Source: Pseudomonadales bacterium
GTDB taxonomy: Bacteria > Pseudomonadota > Gammaproteobacteria > Pseudomonadales > Pseudohongiellaceae
Reading direction: 5' to 3'
NCBI GenBank assembly: GCA_022825945.1
Contig: JAJDVS010000102.1
Span: forward strand, 50,136 to 114,135
Length of the DNA stretch: 64,000 bases
The notes beneath the pieces were generated by a model, which had not been told where the DNA came from, did no database searches, and saw only the letters and a program-made list of their open reading frames with translations. This document shows, piece after piece, positions 9,436 to 16,930 of the stretch. How positions within the stretch are numbered: position 1 is the stretch's first letter; each line of letters opens with the position of its first letter. Made by a program: the position numbers and the translations under genes.

Positions 9436-10562
9436 GGTTTCGTTCGCGCGCCAAGCTGTTCGAGAACATCCACCGCTGCTTCGGGCATCTTATCGAGTTC
9501 TTCCTCGCGGCCATAGCGCAGGCCGTTCCCGCTCCAGGGCGCGCTGTGGAGTTGGCCGAGCATGTCTCCGAGGCGGCGGTTGAGTTCCCGCTGGGCGAAA
9601 GGTTCGCCGCAGACCTGGCCGGCGTTGGCCCGATTGACATGCACGGCATAGCCGCAGCTCGCGGTGGTCAGCACCGGCAGGCCCGCCACAAGGGCTTCGA
9701 GCAACACATGACCGGCGCTTTCCGACCAGGCCGGATGCAGCAGCAGGTCCGCCGCCTGGTAATAGCGATCAATGTCGTCTCTTCCGGGCAGGATGTGGAC
9801 CCGGTGGGCGACGCCGAGCCTGCGGGCCAACCGCCGGGGGCCAGCCGCGCGACCGCGGCCAATGAGCAGATAGCGGCAGTTTTCCCGGACTTCTTCCGGC
9901 AAGGAAGCCAGTGCGCGCAGGGAACGATCCACCCCCTTGATGCGAAAGCCCGAGCCTACCTGAAGCAACAGCCTTTCATTTGTTCCAAGCCCGAGTTCCC
10001 CGCGGCAGGCCTGTCTCGCGGCCGCATTGCGCCGGGCGACTTTGCGGTCGGCCGCAAGGCCCGGTGGCAGCAGGCGCAAGCGGTCGGCACAGCCTGGGTA
10101 ATGGCGCAGATACTCTTCCCGTTGCCGCTCGCTCAGCAACAGGGAAACCGTTGCGCTTGCCGGGCCGAAGACCGCCTGCTCGTAGGCGCGGAAATGGCGG
10201 AAACGGGAACTCAGGCGATACCAGGCGCCGCGCTGCCCGAGGGCCTTTTCGGCAAAGCAGGAATCGGCGGCGAAATAGGCATCGAGCAGGGGCATCTTGT
10301 TGAAGCCGAGCACCAGGTCCGCCGGTTCCCTGGCCAACTCCTGTTCCAGCAACGTGGTATAGCTCCGGTATCGCCCGAGGCGGGTTAGGCCGCGGGCCGG
10401 GATCAGCCTGAGCCGCAGGTCTTCCGGCTCGGGGCCATGCCAGGTCATGGCGTACACCGTAACTCCGTGGCCCCGGGCGCGGCATTCCCTGGCCAGACGC
10501 AGCATGTCGCGCTGCTGGCCGCCATACGGGAACCAGGTATAGATCAGAAAGGCCAGCTTCAT
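9432..10562 (-). CDS. waaG: WaaG-like GT4 glycosyltransferase (LPS core)
   Basis: 376 residues, GT-B fold, family 4. The N-terminal FLIYTWFPYGGQQRDMLRLA is the WaaG acceptor-domain start. The C-terminal nucleotide-sugar domain has LLQVGSGFRIKGVDRSL and the EX7E motif in ESAGHVLLEALVAGLPV. WaaG adds the first hexose to heptose II of the LPS core at the cytoplasmic side of the inner membrane. ATGA overlaps with the genes on both sides (waaC upstream, carbamoyltransferase downstream) indicate translational coupling. Confidence 0.88.
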   Translation of the reverse strand: MKLAFLIYTWFPYGGQQRDMLRLARECRARGHGVTVYAMTWHGPEPEDLRLRLIPARGLTRLGRYRSYTTLLEQELAREPADLVLGFNKMPLLDAYFAADSCFAEKALGQRGAWYRLSSRFRHFRAYEQAVFGPASATVSLLLSERQREEYLRHYPGCADRLRLLPPGLAADRKVARRNAAARQACRGELGLGTNERLLLQVGSGFRIKGVDRSLRALASLPEEVRENCRYLLIGRGRAAGPRRLARRLGVAHRVHILPGRDDIDRYYQAADLLLHPAWSESAGHVLLEALVAGLPVLTTASCGYAVHVNRANAGQVCGEPFAQRELNRRLGDMLGQLHSAPWSGNGLRYGREEELDKMPEAAVDVLEQLGARTKP

Positions 10563-11623
10563 GGGTTCCCTGCCAGCAGTTTTTCAAAGCGCCGCCAGAC
10601 CGCATCGGGCCTGTGGCTGGCGAAACAGGGAGGCCGCACGGGGAAAGTTTCGCCCTGCTCCCGGTCGAACACCGGCTCACCCTGATAGGCGCAGGTTTTC
10701 TTCATGCAGGGCGCGCAATCGATGTCCGCGGCGAGATGCAGTTGGCGGCGGCCGTAGGTGCCGCTGAGGTCGGGATTGGTGGGGCCGTACAGCGTCAGCG
10801 CGGGCTTGCCGAGGGCGGCGGCAAGATGGCCGAGTCCGGTATCCACGGCAATCACGCCATCGGCTTGCAGCATGTGCCGGGCCAGTCCGGTGAGACTCTG
10901 CTTCTCCAGCACCGTGGCGTTCGGGTTGCCGCCGGCGATCAGCTCCGCCCGGCGTTTTTCCTCCGGGTCGCCCCAGGGAAGCTCGATGCGGTAACCGGCG
11001 GCGGCAGCGTTTTCGCCGAGTTGGCGCCAGTAGGCGTCGGGCCAGTGCTTGGTGGCCCAGGTCGTGCCATGGAGAAAGAGCACGATGCCGGAAGACCCGG
11101 ACGGAGCCTCCTGGCTGATTCGCCCCAATTCGATGCCGTAATCCACCGAGGACTTGCTGTAGCGATAGTTCAGCGCCCGGGAGAACAGTTGCCGCAGCCG
11201 GTCCACGGCATGGGTGTCCCATGGCACCGAGTACGACTGGTTGTAGAACAGCGAGGAAAGCGGCTCCCTGGCGGTCTGGTTGCTGAGGCCGATGGTGAGC
11301 CCCTTGGACATGCGGCTGATGATGCCGCTCTTGATCAGGCCCTGGGCGTCGATGACCAGGTCGTAATGCTCGGCCCGCAGGCGTTGCCGGAACGCGCGAA
11401 CCTCGCGCTGGAGCCAGGTTTTCAGCGGATTGCGCCGCCAGCGCCGGAGGGAGACGGGGATTACCTTGTCCACCGCCGGGTGCCAGCCGGGCACATCGAC
11501 GAAGTTTTCTTCCACCACCCAGTCGAACACCACGTCCTTGCGGGCGTTGGCGGCGTCGGTGACGGCCGGCAGGGTATGGATGATGTCTCCCAGCGAAGAG
11601 ACCTTGACGATCAGAATCCGCAA
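10559..11623 (-). CDS. waaC: LPS heptosyltransferase I
   Basis: 354 residues starting MRILIVKVSSLGDIIHTLPA, the classic WaaC N-terminus with the conserved Asp of SSLGD. Further marks are DAQGLIKSGIISR, the nucleotide-binding FLHGTTWATKHWP and the VAVDTGLGHLAAALGKPALTLYGPT segment. A WaaC enzyme adds L,D-heptose I to Kdo. A cysteine cluster, DCAPCMKKTC, lies near the C-terminus as in many GT9 proteins. It is the first gene of a waaC-waaG-carbamoyltransferase operon. Confidence 0.94.
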   Translation of the reverse strand: MRILIVKVSSLGDIIHTLPAVTDAANARKDVVFDWVVEENFVDVPGWHPAVDKVIPVSLRRWRRNPLKTWLQREVRAFRQRLRAEHYDLVIDAQGLIKSGIISRMSKGLTIGLSNQTAREPLSSLFYNQSYSVPWDTHAVDRLRQLFSRALNYRYSKSSVDYGIELGRISQEAPSGSSGIVLFLHGTTWATKHWPDAYWRQLGENAAAAGYRIELPWGDPEEKRRAELIAGGNPNATVLEKQSLTGLARHMLQADGVIAVDTGLGHLAAALGKPALTLYGPTNPDLSGTYGRRQLHLAADIDCAPCMKKTCAYQGEPVFDREQGETFPVRPPCFASHRPDAVWRRFEKLLAGNP

Positions 11624-11644
11624 TTCGCCGCTTCCCCGGAGTTT

Positions 11645-11807
11645 AGGAGCCTGCGCCGTAGGAATTCACGGCTGCAAATCCGCTCTCATCCACGCCCCTG
11701 GCCGCTCGATTTCGTTGCATATTCACCAATATTCGCCTCAACCGACCGGCCAGGGGCGCGGCGATAGCGAATTTTCGCTTTCGCGAATTCCTACGGCGCA
11801 GGCTCCT
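11645..11807. repeat. 163-bp foldback element, full copy A
   Basis: The terminal inverted repeats are perfect 23-mers (left AGGAGCCTGCGCCGTAGG... at 11645-11667, right at 11785-11807). An inner inverted pair, GCCCCTGGCCG and CGGCCAGGGGC, flanks the centre. The same 163-bp sequence recurs at 26968-27130 and 55152-55314, with a half copy at 32918-33010. The right end overlaps the 3' end of waaF and supplies its stop codon. The element is non-coding. Confidence 0.92.
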
Positions 11808-12867
11808 GGCCCCGCAGTCTTTCGATGGCCCCGGCCACGAGTTCGGGCTGTATTCCGGTCAGGCAGCGCAAATGGCCATAGGGACACTCGCGCTGGTAAC
11901 AGGGTTGGCATTCGATGCCGGTGGCGAGCAATTCTACCTTTTCGGCCAGTGGCGGGGTGAATTTCGGCGAACTTGAGCCATAGATTGCCGCCAGCGGCCG
12001 GTCCAGGGCGGCGGCGACGTGCATGAGCCCCGAGTCATTGGAGACCACAGCCCCGGCCAGGGAAAGCAGGTCGATGGCTTCGGCGAGGCTCGTTTCGCCG
12101 GTGAGGTCGCGGCAGCGGGAAGACCATTCATCGCCGATACCGGCGATGATTTCCGCCGCGATGCCCCGGTCGTTTTCCGAACCGAACAGCCACAGTTGCC
12201 AACCCCGGGCAAGATAATCCCGCGCCAGCTCGGCATGGCCCGCAGCGGGCCACTGCTTGGATGGCCCGAACTCCGCCCCCGGGCAGAGCGCGAGCACAGG
12301 ATGTTGCGGGTCCAGTTTCAGCCTGGCCAGGGCCTGGTCGCGGTCGGGTTCCCGCACCTGCAGGCGCGGCCGGGGCAGCTCGGCGGGGAGCGGGCTGTCC
12401 GGCGGCAGCCCCAATGCCACGAATCGCTCCACCATCCTGGGTAACTTCTCCTTGTTCAGGCGGCGGCAGTCGTTGAGGAGCCAGCCGCGCCATTCGCCCC
12501 GCCACCCGGTCCGCCGGGGAATCCCGGCATGAAAAGGGACCAGGGCCGACTTGAAGGAATTGGGCAGGACGATGGCGTGGGTGAAGCCTCTCTGGCGCAA
12601 GCCGCGGCCGAATTCCCGGCGCCCGCCCCAGCGCCACTCGCCGCGGCGGAAGGGCGAGTCGAGGCTTTGCTCCACTTCGGGCATGCGCTCAAGCAGGGGG
12701 CGGGTCCAGGCCGGCGCAAGGACGCTGATTCCATTATCGGGATGATTGGCCTTCAGTTGCCGGAACAGCGACTGGGCCATGACCATGTCGCCGACCCAGG
12801 ACGGCCCGACGATCAGATACTTCCCCGGCGCGGTCCCGTCTTCAGGCCCGGAGTTGGAGTTTCTCAT
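11791..12867 (-). CDS. waaF: LPS heptosyltransferase II
   Basis: 358 residues. YLIVGPSWVGDMVMAQSLFRQL is the WaaF start, followed by LPNSFKSALVPFHAGIPRRTGWRGEWRGWLLND and the donor-site segment LCPGAEFGPSKQWPAAGHAEL. VSNDSGLMHVAAALDRPLAAIYGSSSP and ECQPCYQRECPYGHLRCL complete the GT9 pattern. It adds heptose II to heptose I. The last codons (EPAP and TAG) lie inside the right terminal repeat of the 163-bp foldback element, so the natural C-terminus has been replaced or extended by the insertion. Confidence 0.93.
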   Translation of the reverse strand: MRNSNSGPEDGTAPGKYLIVGPSWVGDMVMAQSLFRQLKANHPDNGISVLAPAWTRPLLERMPEVEQSLDSPFRRGEWRWGGRREFGRGLRQRGFTHAIVLPNSFKSALVPFHAGIPRRTGWRGEWRGWLLNDCRRLNKEKLPRMVERFVALGLPPDSPLPAELPRPRLQVREPDRDQALARLKLDPQHPVLALCPGAEFGPSKQWPAAGHAELARDYLARGWQLWLFGSENDRGIAAEIIAGIGDEWSSRCRDLTGETSLAEAIDLLSLAGAVVSNDSGLMHVAAALDRPLAAIYGSSSPKFTPPLAEKVELLATGIECQPCYQRECPYGHLRCLTGIQPELVAGAIERLRGQEPAP

Positions 12868-12887
12868 GTTGGCGCCGCACCCGCTCC

Positions 12888-12967
12888 GTCATTCTGCGCG
12901 TAGCGGAGCGAAGTCGCAGAATCTCATTGGAGATTCCGTGAGGTTGTTCATGTCATCCATGGCGCGG
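12888..12967. repeat. 80-bp dispersed repeat, copy 1
   Basis: Begins GTCATTCTGCGCG, continues through AGTCGCAGAATCTC and ends TGTCATCCATGGCGCGG. It aligns with 52723-52802 and, inverted, with 57861-57938. Only the first 38 bp recur at 19372 and 41882. It is intergenic, between waaF and the M48 protease gene. Confidence 0.85.
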
Positions 12968-12988
12968 AGTTCGCCGTCATGTCGCCGA

Positions 12989-14470
12989 TCACTCGACGAG
13001 CTTGATCCATTCGCCCGGTTCCGGGTTGCCGATGGGGTAATGGCCATTGAGCAGGCGCAGGGTTTCCTCGGGATACTCCTTGATCCTGGAGTTGCGGGCG
13101 GCGACGGCGTAATCGAAATTTTCGTCCGCCACGACCCAGTGGATTCGCAATTCCTCGGCGATTGCGATCTCGCCGCGCTCCATGGGCCGGAAACTGCGGA
13201 TTGACTCCAGCAGCAGGGCGTCGGTTTCTTCCAGGGAATCGGGCGGCAATTCTCCGGTGATCAGATAGGCCCGGGGGCCGAAATAAATCACCGCCACGCG
13301 CTCCTTGCCGCCGGTGGCGGGATTGAGCGCGACGCCGGTATGGCCGAGCAGGCGGAATTGTTCCAGGGCTTCGGATTGTTCGAGATGGGCCTGTTGCAGC
13401 CGGTCGGAGAGGAAGTCCCTGGGCGACTGGTTTCTTTGCAGGCGCAGGGCTTCCACCCTGAGCGAGCCCTGGCCCGGCGCGCTGCCGGTGGCCGTGGTGG
13501 TGGTTTCGCTGACAGACCAGTCGTCGGGGAAGACCATGGTATAGCCGAGCAGGGTCTGATAATAGCGATTGCGGGTTTCGTTGGTTCTGGCAAGGCGGCT
13601 CTCGCCGTAGATCAGTCCTTCGATGGCTTCCCGGAAGCGGCTGTTGTCTTCTTGCGGAATGGCCTGGGAACCGAAATCCCGCACCTGGGCGATGGTCTGC
13701 TGCAGCCGCTGGTCGCTGCGGGGATGAGAGGCGAACAGGCCGTGATAGCCGCCGCCGCGATTGGTGGTGAGGCGGGTGAAGTCCTGATGGTTTTTCAGCA
13801 CCGTGAGGGTTTCGATCATGCCGATGGGGTCGTAGCCCGCGTCGCGCATGTATTCGGCGCCAAGCTGGTCGGCTTCGAGTTCATGTTCCCGGCCATAACC
13901 GCTGAGGCCGGCCCGGGCCCAGATCGAGGCCACCTGGGAAATCTGCGAGCCCACATAGCCGCTGCCGGTAACCACCGCGGTGGCGATGCCCCCCACCTGG
14001 GCCGCGGCGTTCGCCAGCGCCCCCCGGGCGTGTTGCTGCACGGCGTGGCGGGCGGTGATATGGGCGATCTCATGGCCGAGCACGGCGGCGAGTTCGGCTT
14101 CGCTATTGAGGTAATTGAGCAGGCCGCGATTGACATAGACATAACCGGCGGGGAGGGCGAAGGCGTTGATTTCCGGGCTGTCGACAATGTGGAACTGGTA
14201 TTCGAGATCGGGCCGGTCACCTACTTGGGCCACCCGGTTACCAATTTCGGTTACGTAGGCATTGAGCGCCTCGTCTTCGTAGAAAACCGAGCTTTGGGCG
14301 ATTTTCTCGTGTTCTTCCAGGCCGATTTCCTTTTCCCGGTCGCCGGACATCAGCACCAGATTCGGCGTCCCCGTAGCCGGATTGACGGCGCAGGCCTCGA
14401 GCAGCAGGGCGGCAAGACAGAGCGAAGCCGTCGCCGCCAGGGATGGTAACCGGTCCGGTAATCTGTTCAT
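12989..14470 (-). CDS. M48-family metalloprotease lipoprotein
   Basis: 493 residues. The signal peptide ends in a lipobox-like LLLEAC (Cys27; Glu at -2 is unusual). The zinc site is HEIAH (His133, Glu134, His137) with the third ligand in HELEADQLG (Glu197). A long C-terminal half carries a second domain that ends LNGHYPIGNPEPGEWIKLVE, unlike HtpX and closer to the periplasmic BepA/YfgC and LoiP type. It probably degrades or cleaves misfolded envelope proteins. It is the last gene of the channel/VWA gene run, 27 bp after the preceding lipoprotein gene. Confidence 0.85.
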   Translation of the reverse strand: MNRLPDRLPSLAATASLCLAALLLEACAVNPATGTPNLVLMSGDREKEIGLEEHEKIAQSSVFYEDEALNAYVTEIGNRVAQVGDRPDLEYQFHIVDSPEINAFALPAGYVYVNRGLLNYLNSEAELAAVLGHEIAHITARHAVQQHARGALANAAAQVGGIATAVVTGSGYVGSQISQVASIWARAGLSGYGREHELEADQLGAEYMRDAGYDPIGMIETLTVLKNHQDFTRLTTNRGGGYHGLFASHPRSDQRLQQTIAQVRDFGSQAIPQEDNSRFREAIEGLIYGESRLARTNETRNRYYQTLLGYTMVFPDDWSVSETTTTATGSAPGQGSLRVEALRLQRNQSPRDFLSDRLQQAHLEQSEALEQFRLLGHTGVALNPATGGKERVAVIYFGPRAYLITGELPPDSLEETDALLLESIRSFRPMERGEIAIAEELRIHWVVADENFDYAVAARNSRIKEYPEETLRLLNGHYPIGNPEPGEWIKLVE

Positions 14471-14497
14471 TGGGCCTACCCCGCGATCAGGCTGGTA

Positions 14498-15178
14498 TCA
14501 GCCTCCGATGACAAAACTTTTCAACTGGTCGCCAAGCCGCTGGCAGGCATTGGCCTCGACCCGGGCGATGAGCGGGATCGGAATCACGATGGCCGGCATG
14601 AAGGACTGCCCGGTGGCGTCGGTGCTGATCTGGCCGACGCCATTGTAGTTCTCCACATCCCAGATCTCCGCATTGAAGCTGGCGTCGTCTTCCCAGGAAC
14701 CATAGCCGAAGCAGCCGGCGCCGCCGGGGGCGACGGTGCAGGAGATCGAGCCCACCCGGTTCAGCGTCTCGGTGAAACCATCGACCCAGATAATGTAGCG
14801 CACGCCGAAATCCCGCATGGTGAGGGCCACCTGTTCCTCCACCATGAGCCGCCCGAGGTGTTCGGGCTGCAATGGCGCGGTGCGGGGCTCGAACCAGGGG
14901 AACATGGCATCGAGAAATTCCTGTTCGGGCACCACGCTGAGCCCGTCAACGCCCTGGGCGAGGCGGTCCCCCACGCATTCGACGAAATCGGAACTCGTCT
15001 CCCGGTTGCCGGCCTGGCGCCGGCCGAGGATTACCACGGATTCATGGCTTTCGATGCCGGTGTCGCCCTGGCGGAACTCGTCCACGGTGGTGCTGGTGCA
15101 TCCCGCGATCAGCGCCAGCAGCAGCAACAGCCCGCCCGCCTTGCCCTGGCCGGTTTCGCGGAACTTGAGCGCATTCAT
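14498..15178 (-). CDS. lipoprotein of unknown function
   Basis: About 226 residues from the ATG at 15178, which has GGAGA a few bases upstream; an upstream in-frame extension is unlikely because it overlaps the previous gene. The signal sequence GGLLLLLALIAGC gives a lipid-attachment Cys. The mature part includes ESHESVVILGRRQ and YIIWVDGFTETLNRVGSISC and resembles the CsgG/GNA1162-like periplasmic sensors only in general style. Four Cys residues may form disulfides. It follows another lipoprotein by 19 bp in the same operon. Function unknown. Confidence 0.75.
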   Translation of the reverse strand: MNALKFRETGQGKAGGLLLLLALIAGCTSTTVDEFRQGDTGIESHESVVILGRRQAGNRETSSDFVECVGDRLAQGVDGLSVVPEQEFLDAMFPWFEPRTAPLQPEHLGRLMVEEQVALTMRDFGVRYIIWVDGFTETLNRVGSISCTVAPGGAGCFGYGSWEDDASFNAEIWDVENYNGVGQISTDATGQSFMPAIVIPIPLIARVEANACQRLGDQLKSFVIGG

Positions 15179-15197
15179 CGGATATTCTCCGTCGGCC

Positions 15198-15806
15198 TCA
15201 TCGGTTCGCCAGCCAGTCGCTGATCTCGGGCACCTGGGCGAAACTGAGCGCAAAGGTGGACGCCAGATCCCGCAGCGCCACGATGGCGGCGTCGTTGATG
15301 GCGGTCTCGGTGCTCACGAAAGTCTCCGTGGGCGTCTTGCCGTAGGAAGTGAGCACCCAGTCGGCGAGATAATCGCCTTCGGTGGTAAGCAGCCGCATGT
15401 TGTACTTGATCCACACCTCGTACACGTCGAGCCGGGTCTTGGCCGGCAGGGCAAGCTGGAATTCCTCGATATTGGGCACGAAGATGGCGTCGACCCCCGC
15501 CCCGGCGCCTTCCTCCACGGCGTCCACCCGGATCACCCGGTCGAACATCGCCGGCAATATGGCGTTGAACAGCTCGATATGGGACTGGCCGCTCTGGATA
15601 TGGTACTCCTCCTGGCCGGTTTCGCTGTATTCGGTGTAAGTGAATTCCTCCAGGGTGTCGTCGTAGACCACCGCCAGGGATAGCGGCAGCTTGCCGATAT
15701 TGGGCGTGGGGAAACTGCCGCTGATCACCACGCTGCTGGCGCCGCAGGCGCTGAGCAGCAGCGCGGGCAGCAGGAGTTTCACGATGGCCATGCCGGGATG
15801 ATTCAC
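15198..15806 (-). CDS. lipoprotein of unknown function
   Basis: 202 residues. Signal peptide with lipobox LLLSAC (Cys21). The mature domain (IGKLPLSLAVVYDDTLEEFTYTEY ... VFVPNIEEFQL-like) recalls the small outer-membrane-associated lipoproteins that work with transport or assembly complexes, but I do not recognise a named family. It starts 7 bp downstream of the second VWA gene and precedes another lipoprotein gene, so it probably belongs to the same complex. Confidence 0.75.
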   Translation of the reverse strand: MNHPGMAIVKLLLPALLLSACGASSVVISGSFPTPNIGKLPLSLAVVYDDTLEEFTYTEYSETGQEEYHIQSGQSHIELFNAILPAMFDRVIRVDAVEEGAGAGVDAIFVPNIEEFQLALPAKTRLDVYEVWIKYNMRLLTTEGDYLADWVLTSYGKTPTETFVSTETAINDAAIVALRDLASTFALSFAQVPEISDWLANR

Positions 15807-15813
15807 TGGTCGC

Positions 15814-16827
15814 TTACCTGAAGTCGTTTAGCCCCACGAATGTGCCGCCGTTGCGCTGGGTCAACTCCCGCATCAGCGATGCGTAACGATAGCCGCTTTG
15901 CTGAAATCTGGCGGACCCGCTCAATATTACCGGAAAACCGATGCCATGGATGCGCACCAGCCGGTCGCCGTTGGCGTCTTCCACATTGATCCGGTCGATG
16001 TTGCGCAAAACCTGCTCGATGGAGCCTCCCTGCTGGAAATCGTCGCCGAGCACATAGACGCTGATTTTCCGGCCCGGCTCATAAAACGAACCGATGGCCG
16101 CGGTAACGCCTTCCACCGGGCTGCTGTTGCTGTACGGATCCCAACTGCGCAGGGTGGAAATGATCTGGACCCGGCGCGAGGGGGTATCCGGAATCCATTG
16201 ATTGCGGAAGGAGCTGAACATGTAGTCGCCCATGTCGTTCATCACCTGGATGCCCAGTACCTGGGGATACACGTCGAGGGTTTCCTCGATCACTTCGAGC
16301 ATTCTGCCCCAGGCGTTTTCGTACATGCTGCCCGAGGTGTCGATGACGAAAATGATGTATTCGCTATCCACCGGCACGCCGCCGATGTAACTGCTTTCCT
16401 GTACTGTGGTCTCGTCGAACAGGCGCTGCATCTCTTCGGTGAGGGTTTGCCGGGCGAGGAGCAACTGGCCGATTTCCTCGGTTATGTCATCGCCCTGTTC
16501 CCGGGCCAGGGCGTATTCGCCTTCGAGGGCCTGCCGCTGGCTGCGCAGGCTGGCGTTGAGTTGCCGCACGCTGGCGTTGCGCGATTCGGCGGAGTTGACT
16601 TCTTCCCGCAGCTCGGTGGTTTGCGAGCGGATGGCGAAAAGCTGCTCCTGCAATTCCTGGATGACGCCGGCGGGCAGGGTTTCGGTGAGCGCCTCGGTTT
16701 CCGGCGCCGCCGACTTGGTAATCATCAGCAGAATGATGATGGCGCCAAAACCACAGGAAGCCACATCCAGAAAGGATATGCTGAACTGCTCGACTTCGCG
16801 GTTTCTGCGTTTCATCTTGCCGCCCAT
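15814..16827 (-). CDS. VWA protein with TolR/ExbD/MotB-like membrane anchor (second copy)
   Basis: 337 residues (an ATG at 16815 is an alternative start). A basic N-terminus leads into one membrane helix, FLDVASCGFGAIIILLMI, with an Asp (residue 21) at its start in the position used by TolR/ExbD/MotB to carry protons. Residues about 55-140 are predicted coiled coil (Glu/Gln/Leu rich). A VWA domain follows, with an intact MIDAS start IFVIDTSGSM (Asp163). The VWA domain must face the periplasm if the helix is oriented as in TolR. Its helix is nearly the same as that of the neighbouring VWA protein. It lies downstream of the TolQ-like gene. Confidence 0.85.
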   Translation of the reverse strand: MGGKMKRRNREVEQFSISFLDVASCGFGAIIILLMITKSAAPETEALTETLPAGVIQELQEQLFAIRSQTTELREEVNSAESRNASVRQLNASLRSQRQALEGEYALAREQGDDITEEIGQLLLARQTLTEEMQRLFDETTVQESSYIGGVPVDSEYIIFVIDTSGSMYENAWGRMLEVIEETLDVYPQVLGIQVMNDMGDYMFSSFRNQWIPDTPSRRVQIISTLRSWDPYSNSSPVEGVTAAIGSFYEPGRKISVYVLGDDFQQGGSIEQVLRNIDRINVEDANGDRLVRIHGIGFPVILSGSARFQQSGYRYASLMRELTQRNGGTFVGLNDFR

Positions 16828-16837
16828 GTAGTTCGCG

Positions 16838-16930
16838 TCATGGCCAGTCTCTTGGCGGAGACAGGAACGAGCCCGTGATCGGCTTCGGATACGTCATGGC
16901 CAATCCCTCGATGGAGACAAAAACGAGCCT
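16838..16930. repeat. 56-bp-spaced direct duplication of a gene 3' end
   Basis: About 37 bp at 16838-16876 nearly repeat 16894-16930. Read on the minus strand, both encode GSFLSPxRDWP followed by TGA. The inner copy is the true C-terminus of the first VWA gene. The outer copy lies in the gap before the second VWA gene, so a small tandem duplication has left a spare 3' end there. Confidence 0.75.

Noticed and set aside
7765..9516. Very long plus-strand open frame opposite the carbamoyltransferase gene
   Set aside because: GC-rich DNA leaves open frames on the opposite strand. This one shows no signal, no domain and biased composition, while the minus-strand frame has clear NodU motifs.
11645..11807. 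Small ORF or insertion sequence inside the 163-bp element
   Set aside because: The element is too short for a transposase and no frame is conserved between copies.
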